Notes: generated by a model from the sequence alone, not told the origin. Shown: positions 1 to 8,058, numbered from the stretch's first letter. The stretch: 53,501 nt of DNA from Pseudaestuariivita rosea (GCF_017592335.1 NZ_JACNMP010000024.1:1-53501), one strand, 5' to 3'. Numbers and translations are program-made.

Positions 1-150
1 TCTCCCGAAGGTCCATCGAAAGTGCCTTACCCACTGCTCGCCCTCCATCTTGTGGTCGGCGACAGTGAATCAGCAAAATAAGCCTATGTGAATCCCCCTT
101 GATTCAGGTCGATTTCATCACGCTCTAGCGCAGTTGTGACGGTCGGATTA

Positions 151-171
151 TGAGTATTTATGGAACAATGA
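151..171 (+). repeat. Family C repeat arm, left copy
   Basis: This arm reads TGAGTATTTATGGAACAATG. The same motif appears inverted at 896-917, and as a tight hairpin pair at 6433-6489. Here the two arms face each other across about 725 nt holding the RidA-family gene. Function unknown. The first 150 bases of the window contain only short open frames touching the edge, and I assign no gene there. Confidence 0.7.
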
Positions 172-269
172 TGGGTGTGTCTGGCGCAAGTTGGAACTGC
201 TATAGGGTTATAAACAAAGGTCAGCTCTGAGCCTAACTGACCGGTTGCTGCACAAGGCACAAACGTCAG

Positions 270-656
270 CTATGTTTTCCGTGCAATGCACTTGATTTCT
301 ACGACCGCACCTTCTCGAACAAAGCCTGCAACCTCGATTGCCGTCCACGCGGGAAAGGGCTCTTGAACGTACTTGGCTCGAATACTCTTAAACTGATCGA
401 GATGGTGACGCAATCCGATGTGGTAACTTGTCATCTCGACGAGGTGCTGGAAGCCTAATCCAGCTTGCTCAAGAACCGCGCGTATTTTTGTGAAAACAGC
501 TTCAATTTGCTCGGCAGGATCGTCGGAGTATTGCCCATCTTTAGAAGCTCCAGTGAAACCAGTCATGAAGATAAACCCTTCATGTTCCAAGCCAGGGGAC
601 ATTTTCCAATCGCTCACATAGTCAGCCAAATCAGTTGGAACAATTGCCTTCGGCAT
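270..656 (-). CDS. RidA/YjgF/YER057c-family protein, lacking the deaminase arginine
   Basis: A 128-residue protein, the usual length of the trimeric RidA fold, starting MPKAIVP. I chose the ATG at 656 because AGGGAAG lies about 8 nt upstream; an in-frame start at 686 has no such site. RidA proteins hydrolyse reactive enamine/imine intermediates released by PLP enzymes, using an arginine in a P-x-R-S/T motif near the C terminus. Here the matching stretch reads FPAWTAIEVAGF, so tryptophan stands where that arginine is expected. This suggests one of the Rid subfamilies without the classical 2-aminoacrylate deaminase activity. The gene stands alone, is less GC-rich than the fab region, and lies between inverted family C repeat arms (151-171 and 896-917), which hints at later acquisition. 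Confidence 0.85.
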   Translation of the reverse strand: MPKAIVPTDLADYVSDWKMSPGLEHEGFIFMTGFTGASKDGQYSDDPAEQIEAVFTKIRAVLEQAGLGFQHLVEMTSYHIGLRHHLDQFKSIRAKYVQEPFPAWTAIEVAGFVREGAVVEIKCIARKT

Positions 657-895
657 ATTAAAGCTTCCCTGAATTCGCGTTGCCAAGAACAGATAGCACC
701 TAACCGGTATGCAAGGAAGCAGACCTTGGTTTCTAAACAGCGAATTGATGCTTTATCCCGCATTCAGGGCGCGCACATATGATAAAGCATGTGTTGGACC
801 GGGCTGCCTTTATGAATTCAATGCATCTTCCATAAACGCATTTCTATTTTTCCTATGGTTTTGAGCGGCAATGATCTGCCTCCGACAGCATCACC

Positions 896-917
896 TTTAT
901 TGTTCCACAAATACTCA
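896..917 (-). repeat. Family C repeat arm, right copy
   Basis: Reads TTTATTGTTCC then ACAAATACTCA, the reverse complement of the arm at 151-171 with few changes. It lies in the roughly 300-nt spacer between the RidA-family gene and the dehydrogenase gene, where I see nothing else. Confidence 0.7.
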
Positions 918-954
918 AAAACCCGAAATCGCAGCCCGCGCGGATGTCGCCGGT

Positions 955-1830
955 TTACCGCGTTGGAACCGGTTCATCCCCGCGATAGTCGTAGAAGCCT
1001 CGGTCCGTTTTGCGGCCCAGCCAACCGGCCTCGACGTATTTCGTCAGCAGGGGGCAGGGGCGGTATTTGGTGTCAGCCAGGCCGTCGTGCAGCACGTTCA
1101 TGATCGCCAGGCAGGTGTCCAGACCGATGAAATCGGCCAGTTCCAGTGGGCCCATCGGGTGGTTGGCGCCCAGTTTCATCGAGGTGTCGATGGATCTGAC
1201 CGACCCCACGCCTTCGTAAAGGGTATAGATCGCCTCATTTATCATCGGCATCAGGATGCGGTTGACGATGAAGGCCGGGAAATCTTCGGCCGTGGCGGCG
1301 GTTTTGCCCAGTTTTTCGACGACGGCCAAACAGGATTTAAAGGTTTCCTCATCGGTTGCGATCCCGCGAATCAATTCGACCAGCTGCATCACAGGCACAG
1401 GGTTCATGAAGTGAAAGCCCATGAATTTTTCAGGCCGATCCGTGCGGCTGGCCAGGCGGGTGATCGATATGGACGAGGTATTGGAGGTCAGGATCGTATG
1501 GGATTGCAGGTGCGGTTGCAGGTCCTCGAAAATCGCGGTTTTGACGGTTTCACGTTCTGTCGCGGCCTCAATCACCAGGTCGGTCGCGCCCAGGTCCGGC
1601 AGTTTCAGCGTGGTTGAGATGCGATCCAGTGCTGCGTCCATGTCGGCGGCGCTGATCTTGTCGCGGCTGACCTGCCGTTCCAGGTTTTTCGCAATCAGCG
1701 TTTTGCCCTTGTCCAGAGCATCCTGGCTGATGTCGTTCAGCAGTATGTCATACCCCGCCAGCGCCAGAACATGTGCGATCCCATTGCCCATCTGCCCTGC
1801 ACCGATCACGCCGACCTTTTGGATATCCAT
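955..1830 (-). CDS. hbd: 3-hydroxybutyryl-CoA dehydrogenase
   Basis: A 291-residue soluble enzyme of the 3-hydroxyacyl-CoA dehydrogenase family, full length for a monofunctional member. It interconverts acetoacetyl-CoA and 3-hydroxybutyryl-CoA with NAD(P)H, in short-chain fatty acid, butanoate or polyhydroxybutyrate metabolism. Visible marks: the Rossmann motif GAGQMG at residues 10-15, Ser119 in TSNTSSIS, and catalytic His140 in GFHFMNPVP, paired with a downstream glutamate. The C-terminal helical dimerisation domain is complete, including GxLGRKTDRGFYDY near the end. GAGG lies about 5 nt before the ATG at 1830. It is transcribed alone, away from the repeat at 1950. paaH is an alternative name if the gene serves phenylacetate degradation, but no paa genes are nearby. 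Confidence 0.93.
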   Translation of the reverse strand: MDIQKVGVIGAGQMGNGIAHVLALAGYDILLNDISQDALDKGKTLIAKNLERQVSRDKISAADMDAALDRISTTLKLPDLGATDLVIEAATERETVKTAIFEDLQPHLQSHTILTSNTSSISITRLASRTDRPEKFMGFHFMNPVPVMQLVELIRGIATDEETFKSCLAVVEKLGKTAATAEDFPAFIVNRILMPMINEAIYTLYEGVGSVRSIDTSMKLGANHPMGPLELADFIGLDTCLAIMNVLHDGLADTKYRPCPLLTKYVEAGWLGRKTDRGFYDYRGDEPVPTR

Positions 1831-1949
1831 CGTGTCCTCAAATCACCTGTTGTCGCGGGACACTATGCCCAGCCTGCGCCCGGCTGCAAGTCTGAATAGC
1901 TGTCTTAGAGGATCGCTACGAATATCCGAAATGCTCCGGTCAACTAAAT

Positions 1950-2030
1950 CGCCCGGTGGGTACCACCGGGCCGCGCCGACCCGCCCCCCAGGGCGGCGCA
2001 TTTGCGCCACCCACGGGCCGGCGCTGCCCT
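1950..2030. repeat. Family A palindromic intergenic repeat, copy 1
   Basis: Begins CGCCCGGTGG-GTA-CCACCGGG, an 8-bp stem with a 3-nt loop, then a second GC-rich dyad (CCCGCCC ... GGGCGG) and a tail ending GCGCTGCCCT. Related copies lie at 3505, 11461, 13728 and 30071. It sits between convergent/tandem gene ends like a REP element. Confidence 0.85.
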
Positions 2031-2069
2031 TTATGTGTTGAAGCTACAGATGAATTTGAGGGTGATGTG

Positions 2070-3296
2070 CTAATCTACCTGCGTGGCGGTCAGTTCGATG
2101 TTGACCAGCACGTCAAAGGCCAGGCTGCTTTCGTCGACCATGCTTTCCCCGATGTTGAAATTCATACGGTTCAGTGTTGTGCGACCGGTCATTTGGGCCG
2201 TGTCGCCGTCGATTGTCATGGTAAAGGGCAGTTCAACCGGCACTGTTTGGCCTTTGAGTGTCAGGGTGCCCCGGGCGGTATAGACCTCATCATCCCCCAG
2301 AATCAGATCTGCGTCGAAAACAGCGGTTGGGAATTCGGCGGCATTGAAGAAATCGGCGCCCAGGGCCTGGCCCGTCACCGACCCAAGGGTCAGCGACCCG
2401 ATGGCGATCGTCACCTCGACGTCACCGACGGGGCCCAGGTCATCGCTTTCCTCAAAATTGATGGCGGCGGTCCAGTCGGCGAAACTGCCCTGCACCTGAC
2501 TGCCGAATTGGGTGATGGTCAGGCCCAAAGTGCCCTGATCCACCTGCCAGCCTGTTTCGGCCTGTTCCAGTTCAGCCACAGTCGCCTGATCTTCGGGCAG
2601 GGCGAACAGGCCCAAGGCGGTGCCCGTACCCAAGGCGGTGATGTAGACCGCTAGTGCCGCGATCAGCGGCAGTGCCACGCCATGTTCCGGCCCCGTCGCA
2701 CTGCGTTGGGCCTGACCCGGCAGCATCCGGCGCAGGGTGCTGTCGCGGTCAAAGAAGTGATGCTTCAGCGCGCCGGCCACATGCAGGACAAAGGCCAGCA
2801 CCAACACGCGTTCAAAGATGATGTGCAGGCTGGCAAAGATGTGGGCGACGTTATCGTCCTTGGGCACGAAGGGCAGGCTTTGACCAAAGGGCCACCAGAT
2901 CGGCGCGAAACCGGCGGTGGCGGCGTGATGAATCCAACCCGTCAGCGGCACAATGATCAGTGACGCATAGAGCAGCCAATGTACCGTGGCGGCGGCGAAT
3001 TGTTCGATGCGGTTGTGGCTGGCCAGTGGCAGGGGTTTGGGCTGCGCAATGGCCCAGATGATCCGCAGCAGGGCCAGGAAAAAGATCGTCAGCCCGATGG
3101 TTTTGTGCAGCGAAAACAGGAAAGCGGTTTGTGACACGAACTCTGGCGTGGTCGAAACGGCGGGATCTTCGATCTGATGCGCCATGTTATGGGCGATGAT
3201 CCCCAGGGGGATGACGGTCAGGATCAGCAGGACCGTGGCCCAGTGAAAGACCTTGGCCAGGCCGCCATAGCTTGTGTCGGTGTTCTGCAGTGCCAT
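2070..3296 (-). CDS. Cytochrome b561 - YceI domain fusion
   Basis: A 408-residue membrane protein made of two families. Residues 10-190 are a four-helix cytochrome b561 (prokaryotic type) with candidate haem-ligand histidines at 18 (KVFHWA), 64 (SLHKTIG), 158 and 172. A further membrane segment lies at about 207-232. Residues about 248-408 are a YceI-like lipocalin domain, with the typical features WxVD, LxFNAAEFP and LTLKGxTxPVxLP. YceI proteins bind isoprenoid lipids such as polyprenyl quinones, so the fusion may link haem b electron transfer to quinone binding at the periplasmic face; this is inference. The start at 3296 was chosen for AGGG about 9 nt upstream and a sensible N terminus; an upstream in-frame ATG at 3353 has no support. 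Confidence 0.88.
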   Translation of the reverse strand: MALQNTDTSYGGLAKVFHWATVLLILTVIPLGIIAHNMAHQIEDPAVSTTPEFVSQTAFLFSLHKTIGLTIFFLALLRIIWAIAQPKPLPLASHNRIEQFAAATVHWLLYASLIIVPLTGWIHHAATAGFAPIWWPFGQSLPFVPKDDNVAHIFASLHIIFERVLVLAFVLHVAGALKHHFFDRDSTLRRMLPGQAQRSATGPEHGVALPLIAALAVYITALGTGTALGLFALPEDQATVAELEQAETGWQVDQGTLGLTITQFGSQVQGSFADWTAAINFEESDDLGPVGDVEVTIAIGSLTLGSVTGQALGADFFNAAEFPTAVFDADLILGDDEVYTARGTLTLKGQTVPVELPFTMTIDGDTAQMTGRTTLNRMNFNIGESMVDESSLAFDVLVNIELTATQVD

Positions 3297-3425
3297 CGCT
3301 TTACCCTGTTTTAACCTGCGCCATAGGTAGACCGGCGGCGCCGGATCGTCCAATGGAAGTTACGCACAGGGTTTGTGCGGCAAATCACTGAAAGGGGTCT
3401 TTTGGTCGTCAGGAGGGAGCGCGCC

Positions 3426-3452
3426 GAGGTCCCGGATCAGGTCCGGGACGGC
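3426..3452. repeat. Family B palindrome, copy 1
   Basis: GAGGTCCCGGATC-AG-GTCCGGGAC-GGC: a near-perfect dyad built from GTCCCGGA and TCCGGGAC. Other copies at 6364, 8104 and 17946. Confidence 0.8.
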
Positions 3453-3504
3453 AAAGTTGAGAGATCGATGGTTTGTGACCAGAAACACTCTGCGCAACCA
3501 TATA

Positions 3505-3556
3505 CGCCCGGTGGGCACCACCGGGCAGCGCCCACCCGCGGACGGTCGCTGCCCTT
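3505..3556. repeat. Family A palindromic intergenic repeat, copy 2 (short)
   Basis: CGCCCGGTGGGCACCACCGG followed by GCAGCGCCCACCC and ending GGTCGCTGCCCTTC. It lacks most of the central dyad of copy 1. Confidence 0.8.
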
Positions 3557-3611
3557 CGTCATTAACTCGTATTCCGAAGCTTTTGGACGATGCTATTGTC
3601 TGACGTATACG

Positions 3612-4094
3612 TCACAAAGCCGTGGGCGCGCCGCCGTTGCTGCTTTTGGCCTTTAGCAACCCCATCAGCACGGTTCGGATCAGATTGAACACCGGCCACG
3701 ACAGCGACCCCATCAGCATTACCAGCCCAAGCGCGAACATTTTGCGCGGCAGGGGGGCGGCGCCTTCGGAATAGGCCAGGATCTGGTCCAGCAGCGGCAC
3801 GGGGCTGCTGCCCCAATCGCCCGACAGGGTAAAGGACCACACCGGACTGGACAGAAAGAACATGATGACCGAGGCCACACCGACCTTCGACCAATGCGTC
3901 CCGCCGTTCCATTTCAGGATACACGCCACCACCACGCCAAACATGAACATCAGCCCGGCCAGCGATGTCACGGCGGCCTCACGGCTCATCTCAAGGCCTG
4001 CGACGCTGACAATGCTTTGCATCATCTGATCCAGGTTCAATTCGTCGGCGCTGATATGTGTCCCAGGCGCCAGTTCGTCAGTTTCAAATGCCAT
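3612..4094 (-). CDS. Small multi-pass membrane protein, unknown function
   Basis: 160 residues; family not recognised. A polar N terminus of about 45 residues rich in E, D and M is followed by three likely membrane segments: near 46-61 (LAGLMFMFGVVVACIL), 71-87 (VGVASVIMFFLSSPVW) and 121-145 (ALGLVMLMGSLSWPVFNLI). The C terminus is short and basic. AAAGGGAA lies about 6 nt before the ATG at 4094. It begins 16 nt after the stop of the exported protein at 4111-4533 on the same strand, so the two are probably one transcript. The pair diverges from fabD. I cannot assign a function; the layout would suit an envelope accessory pair. Confidence 0.7.
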   Translation of the reverse strand: MAFETDELAPGTHISADELNLDQMMQSIVSVAGLEMSREAAVTSLAGLMFMFGVVVACILKWNGGTHWSKVGVASVIMFFLSSPVWSFTLSGDWGSSPVPLLDQILAYSEGAAPLPRKMFALGLVMLMGSLSWPVFNLIRTVLMGLLKAKSSNGGAPTAL

Positions 4095-4110
4095 AACCGT
4101 TCCCTTTGTC

Positions 4111-4533
4111 TTAGCGCGTCTGGGTGAAGACGGAACTGGGGCGCGTTGCGTTGCCCCATTTCGCCCAGCCCAGAATTGTGTTGGCTTGGGGGTTTTTCAG
4201 CTCAACCCATCGGACCATCTGCTTGCCCTGCCAGATGTCGACATAGTTGCTGACCTGAACGCCGCGGGGCAGTTGCGCGGTTGGTTTCTGCAGAACAAAA
4301 TCACGCGTGTTTTTCTGGGACGGGCTCAGCGGATAAAGCGCGACCGTCCCGCCGCGCACCCCCAGCACACCTTTGGCGGTCGCTGACTGGGTAAAAACGG
4401 CATTCGGTGGCGCTGAATACAGCACCACATTTTTCTTTGGCATCAGGGTTGTTCCCGTGGGTGAAGGCAAAGCCCCGTCTGCGGACGCAATCTGCGCGAA
4501 CAGAAGAAAGCATAAAATCAATAGGCGTTTCAC
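4111..4533 (-). CDS. Exported small protein, unknown function
   Basis: 140 residues from a GTG start at 4533, chosen because GATGAGG lies about 5 nt upstream and the product then opens with a classic signal peptide (VKRLLILCFLLFAQIASADG, cleavage probably after ASA). An in-frame ATG at 4590 would bury the signal. The mature part of about 120 residues is basic and beta-rich, with no cysteines and no domain that I recognise. It lies immediately upstream of the membrane protein gene at 3612-4094 in the same direction, and divergently from fabD with an AT-rich 140-nt spacer that should hold both promoters. Confidence 0.65.
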   Translation of the reverse strand: MKRLLILCFLLFAQIASADGALPSPTGTTLMPKKNVVLYSAPPNAVFTQSATAKGVLGVRGGTVALYPLSPSQKNTRDFVLQKPTAQLPRGVQVSNYVDIWQGKQMVRWVELKNPQANTILGWAKWGNATRPSSVFTQTR

Positions 4534-4672
4534 GTTAACCTCATCTCTTAAAAATGAATTTCTGAAATAAATAATAGTTAATAATATCACAGAATCGGCT
4601 CAGCTCCAAATTGCATTCGCCATTGCCCGCAGGGGACGCAGTTGCTAGACCGCCCCGAACAGGAGGTGCGCG

Positions 4673-5608
4673 ATGAAAGCATTTGTTTTTCCGGGGCAGG
4701 GGGCGCAGACCATCGGAATGGGGTTGGCTCTGGCCGAGGCCTATCCGGCAGCGGCCGCGATTTTCGAAGAGGTTGATGATGCTTTGGGCGAAAAGCTCAG
4801 CACGTTGATCTGGACCGGCGATCAGAACGCACTGACTTTGACGCAGAACGCGCAACCTGCCTTGATGGCTACATCGCTGGCCGCGATGCGCGCGCTTGAG
4901 GCAGAAGGGGTCGAAGTGGACGCCGCGGCTTATGTGGCCGGGCATTCCCTGGGCGAATATTCCGCGCTGGCCGCGGCTGGCGCGATTGGCGTGGCCGACA
5001 CCGCGCGGCTGCTGCGCACGCGTGGTAAAGCGATGCAAGAGGCCGTGCCAGTTGGCGTCGGCGCCATGGCCGCGCTGTTGGGGTTGGATTTTGAAACCGC
5101 GCAGGCCGTGGCGGAGGAGGCGGCTGAGGGCGATGTCTGCCAGGCCGCCAATGACAATGATCCGGGGCAGGTCGTCGTTTCCGGGCATAAGGCGGCGGTG
5201 GAACGCGCCGTGACGATTGCCAAGGACAAAGGCGCCAAGCGCGCGGTTTTGTTGCCGGTCAGCGCGCCCTTCCATTGCGCCTTGATGGAACCGGCCGCCA
5301 AGGTCATGGCCCAGGCGCTGGACGATGTGGAAATCAGCGCACCAAAGGTGCCGCTGGTGGCCAATGTGCTGGCCCATGACGTGACTGATCCAGCGACGAT
5401 CCGGTCGTTGCTGGTCGAACAGGTCACAGGGTCGGTCCGCTGGCGCGAATCCGTGGGCTGGATGGCGGCGCAGGGCGTGAGCGAAGTTTGGGAAATTGGC
5501 TCTGGCAAAGCGCTGTCGGGCATGATCCGACGCATTGACCGGTCGATTGAAACACGGGCTATTGGCGCACCCGAAGACGCCAGAGCTGCTGCAAATACTT
5601 TGAACTAG
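4673..5608 (+). CDS. fabD: Malonyl-CoA:ACP transacylase
   Basis: A 311-residue cytosolic enzyme of normal FabD length. It loads malonyl groups from malonyl-CoA onto holo-ACP for type II fatty acid synthesis. Motifs: FPGQGAQ at residues 6-12; the nucleophile Ser92 in GHSLGEYSA; QAANDNDPGQVVVSG around 157-171; and His201 in SAPFHCALM, completing the Ser-His pair. CAGGAGG lies 6-7 nt before the ATG. fabG follows after 9 nt, so the two are co-transcribed. The substrate ACP is encoded by acpP at 7797. Confidence 0.97.
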   Translation: MKAFVFPGQGAQTIGMGLALAEAYPAAAAIFEEVDDALGEKLSTLIWTGDQNALTLTQNAQPALMATSLAAMRALEAEGVEVDAAAYVAGHSLGEYSALAAAGAIGVADTARLLRTRGKAMQEAVPVGVGAMAALLGLDFETAQAVAEEAAEGDVCQAANDNDPGQVVVSGHKAAVERAVTIAKDKGAKRAVLLPVSAPFHCALMEPAAKVMAQALDDVEISAPKVPLVANVLAHDVTDPATIRSLLVEQVTGSVRWRESVGWMAAQGVSEVWEIGSGKALSGMIRRIDRSIETRAIGAPEDARAAANTLN

Positions 5609-5617
5609 GGGGCAGAA

Positions 5618-6355
5618 ATGTTTGATCTGACAGGGAAAAATGCGCTGATCACAGGCGCATCGGGTGGAATTGGTGGCGAAATTGCGCGGATGCTGCATGG
5701 CGCAGGTGCGACAGTTGGGATTTCTGGCACGCGGGTCGAGCCGCTGCAGGCACTGGCCGATGATCTGGGCGACAGGGTCCATGTTCTGCCCTGCAATCTC
5801 AGCGATCCCGAGGCGGTCGAGGCGCTGCCGAAACAGGCGGTTGAGGCGATGGGGTCGGTCGATATTCTGGTCAACAACGCCGGCATCACCCGCGATAACC
5901 TGTTCATGCGGATGTCGGATGACGAATGGCAAAGCGTGATCGACGTGAACCTGACGGCCACGATGAAGCTGTGCAAGGGCGTCCTGCGCGGCATGATGAA
6001 GGCACGCTGGGGCCGGATTGTGAACATCAGCTCGGTCGTGGGCGCCACGGGCAATCCGGGGCAGGGCAACTATGCCGCGTCCAAGGCGGGCATGGTGGGT
6101 ATGTCAAAGTCGCTGGCCTATGAGGTCGCAAGCCGTGGCATCACCGTGAACTGCGTGGCCCCCGGTTTCATCACCACGGCGATGACCGATAAGCTGACCG
6201 ACGATCAGAAAGACGCCATCCTGAAACAGGTCCCCGCGGGCCGCATGGGTGATGCGGGCGAAATCGCGTCGGCTGTGCTGTATCTGGCCAGCCCCGAGGC
6301 GGCCTATGTCACCGGCACAACACTGCACGTGAACGGCGGTATGGCGATGTTGTGA
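5618..6355 (+). CDS. fabG: 3-oxoacyl-ACP reductase
   Basis: A 245-residue short-chain dehydrogenase that reduces 3-oxoacyl-ACP to (R)-3-hydroxyacyl-ACP with NADPH, the first reduction of each elongation cycle. Motifs: TGASGGIG at 12-19; NNAG at 86-89; and the catalytic Ser139, Tyr152 and Lys156 (NYAASKAGM). The C terminus has the SDR PEAAYVTGTTLHVNGGM signature of FabG. It follows fabD by 9 nt and has its own AGGGGG ribosome site. The next ACP-cycle gene, acpP, is displaced by an inserted hydrolase gene and two repeat palindromes. Confidence 0.97.
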   Translation: MFDLTGKNALITGASGGIGGEIARMLHGAGATVGISGTRVEPLQALADDLGDRVHVLPCNLSDPEAVEALPKQAVEAMGSVDILVNNAGITRDNLFMRMSDDEWQSVIDVNLTATMKLCKGVLRGMMKARWGRIVNISSVVGATGNPGQGNYAASKAGMVGMSKSLAYEVASRGITVNCVAPGFITTAMTDKLTDDQKDAILKQVPAGRMGDAGEIASAVLYLASPEAAYVTGTTLHVNGGMAML

Positions 6356-6363
6356 TAGCCAGC

Positions 6364-6390
6364 GAGGTCCCGGATCACGTCCGGGACGGC
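6364..6390. repeat. Family B palindrome, copy 2
   Basis: GAGGTCCCGGATC-AC-GTCCGGGAC-GGC, directly after the fabG stop; it could also act as a weak transcript end. No U-tract follows. Confidence 0.8.
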
Positions 6391-6432
6391 GCGTTATGCT
6401 GGCACCGTTCGGGGCTGCCAACGGCGGGGTCA

Positions 6433-6489
6433 TGAGTATTTTTGGAACAATAAAAACACAATAGACCTTTATTGTTCCCCAAATACTCA
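6433..6489. repeat. Family C complete hairpin
   Basis: Left arm TGAGTATTTTTGGAACAATA at 6433, right arm ending TTCCCCAAATACTCA at 6489. The arms are about 22 bp, nearly perfect, and separated by 13 nt. It is the intact form of the arms seen split apart around the RidA-family gene. Confidence 0.8.
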
Positions 6490-6627
6490 AATCCGATGGC
6501 TCAGCCGGACCATTGTGCGCAGTAGTGCTCTACTGATGGTACACCGGCGGAAAACCACCGTGGCGGGATGCAACTTTATGCGGGGTATATAGGTAATAAG
6601 TATAGTGCTTGTGAATTGAGGGATGTG

Positions 6628-7584
6628 ATGGTCGTCACTGATGCGAATGCAATGCGGGAGCCGCGGGTTGCGGCCGATCATCCGGTGGTGCGGCTGACTG
6701 ACGTTCAGTCGGACGCTGCCCCTGTTGTCTTTATCCACGGGTTGCTCGAAACGCCATCGATCTGGACGTTTCTGGTGTCTTTGCTGGAACAGCATCAGAT
6801 ACCTGCTATCGCGCTGCCTTTGCCGGGGCATTTTCCCTGGGCCATTGGCCCCGATCAGGTCGAGACCCTTTTGCAGGATGACCACCTTTTTGCGCAGTAT
6901 GCCGATATGATCCGCCAGTGTTACCCTGGGCGCGCGGTGCGGCTGGTGGGGCATTCCACGGGCGGCATGATCGCGCTGGAAATCGCGCGGCTTTATCCTG
7001 ATCTGGTGCAGGCCGTGATGCCCATCGGCGCGCTGTGGTCGGGGCGGCTGGACAATCAGCAAAGCCTGCTGGCGCGGATCACGCTGAACCCCTGGATCGG
7101 GCCATGGTCCTTTCGCAAGATGATGGAGTGGTGGCATTGGGACGAAGCCTGGTTTCAGGCCGGTCTGAAAACCGTTGTCGGATCGCCCGAAGTGCCCGTT
7201 GTCGATATCCCGCTGCAGATGCTGGCGGACCTGCGGCAGTCGAATTACGACACCATGCGGCGCCTGGCCGAATGGGTGGCGTCGCAGGACGTGCTGGCCC
7301 GGCTTGATCAGGTATGCGCGCCGGTTTGTGTGGTGATCGGAAACAAGGACGCCGTTGTGCCCCCCTTGCATCAGTTGCAGATCGTCAAAGCGCTGCCCAA
7401 TGCCACGGCGGTCATCCTTGACAGCGGACATCTGCCGATGATTGAAGCACGCGCCCTTTTTGAAAAAAGCTTTATTGTCTGGGTGTTGCAGCCTGATCCT
7501 TATCTTCCTGTGCAGCAAGTTACCGCCGGGAAAAGCATTGCCGGACTGGTTGAAGACCTGTCTGCACACAGGTTTGACGCTTGA
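6628..7584 (+). CDS. Alpha/beta-fold hydrolase
   Basis: A 318-residue alpha/beta hydrolase. The oxyanion-hole motif HGLLETPSIW sits near residue 50. The nucleophile elbow GHSTGG follows, the acidic residue is probably the Asp in GNKDAVVPP, and the His is in DSGHLPMIE near the end. The start at 6628 has GAGG 6 nt upstream; an in-frame ATG at 6568 does not. The substrate cannot be read from sequence; esterase, lipase or thioesterase activity on acyl groups is possible given the setting between fabG and acpP. It carries its own upstream repeats and is separated from acpP by a promoter region, so it is more likely an insertion into the fab cluster than a functional part of it. Confidence 0.85.
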   Translation: MVVTDANAMREPRVAADHPVVRLTDVQSDAAPVVFIHGLLETPSIWTFLVSLLEQHQIPAIALPLPGHFPWAIGPDQVETLLQDDHLFAQYADMIRQCYPGRAVRLVGHSTGGMIALEIARLYPDLVQAVMPIGALWSGRLDNQQSLLARITLNPWIGPWSFRKMMEWWHWDEAWFQAGLKTVVGSPEVPVVDIPLQMLADLRQSNYDTMRRLAEWVASQDVLARLDQVCAPVCVVIGNKDAVVPPLHQLQIVKALPNATAVILDSGHLPMIEARALFEKSFIVWVLQPDPYLPVQQVTAGKSIAGLVEDLSAHRFDA

Positions 7585-7640
7585 AAACAGGACGTACAGT
7601 GGGCATGTCTTGCCCAGTTAAGCGGTTTAAGCGAAAGCGT

Positions 7641-7668
7641 TTGCCTTGACGATATGTTGTGCTATAGG
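7641..7668 (+). promoter_or_regulatory. Candidate sigma-70 promoter of acpP
   Basis: TTGCCT (7641-7646), a 16-nt spacer and TATAGG (7663-7668), 129 nt before the acpP start. An overlapping TTGACG has a poor spacing. The long GC-rich leader between here and acpP may be structured. Confidence 0.4.
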
Positions 7669-7796
7669 CGGCGCAGATTGGCCGCAGGGTCGCAAACGCG
7701 ATGGACGGTGGGTCCGGCACGGACCGTAGGAGAGGCCCGAATCCCGGGTAAAGCGAAAGTTGGGGCACGGACCCCATAAAATAATGAGGACTTGAT

Positions 7797-8033
7797 ATGA
7801 GCGACGTCGCAGATCGCGTAAAAAAAATCGTTGTAGAGCATCTTGGTGTCGAAGAAGATAAAGTCACGGACAGTGCTTCTTTCATTGATGATCTTGGCGC
7901 CGACAGTCTTGACACGGTCGAGCTGGTGATGGCGTTCGAAGAAGAGTTCGGTATCGAAATTCCCGATGACGCTGCTGAAACCATTCAGACATTTGGCGAT
8001 GCAGTAAAGTTCATCGACGAGGCCGCCGCCTGA
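7797..8033 (+). CDS. acpP: Acyl carrier protein
   Basis: A 78-residue, strongly acidic four-helix protein that carries growing acyl chains as thioesters on 4'-phosphopantetheine. The attachment serine is Ser37 in [19 protein letters not shown], the canonical helix II motif. ATGAGGA lies just before the ATG. It has its own candidate promoter upstream and a strong terminator immediately downstream, so it is probably transcribed alone at high level, as is common for acpP. It serves FabD, FabG and FabF encoded here. Confidence 0.97.
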   Translation: MSDVADRVKKIVVEHLGVEEDKVTDSASFIDDLGADSLDTVELVMAFEEEFGIEIPDDAAETIQTFGDAVKFIDEAAA

Positions 8034-8058
8034 TTTTCAGGCCGCAGCCCAGTAATAG

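Larger units (their letters stand above)
3297..3611. other. Intergenic spacer holding family B and family A repeats
   Basis: No gene seen. It contains a family B palindrome (3426-3452) and a short family A copy (3505-3556), 50 nt apart. Confidence 0.6.

Noticed and set aside
1-150. Edge-touching frames on both strands of the first 81 bases, one beginning MEGEQWVRHFRW on the minus strand
   Set aside because: Too short to assign to a family, and no ribosome site is visible; a search with the sequence to the left would decide.
871-1617. Long open frame on the plus strand opposite the dehydrogenase gene
   Set aside because: It is the antisense shadow of the 3-hydroxybutyryl-CoA dehydrogenase. 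The minus-strand protein has all family motifs; this one has none.
4541-5932. 463-codon minus-strand frame covering fabD and part of fabG
   Set aside because: Shadow of fabD and fabG, arising from high GC. Composition is rich in R, H, P and Q with no domain.
6487-7569. 360-codon minus-strand frame over the alpha/beta hydrolase
   Set aside because: Shadow of the hydrolase, which has clear catalytic motifs on the plus strand.
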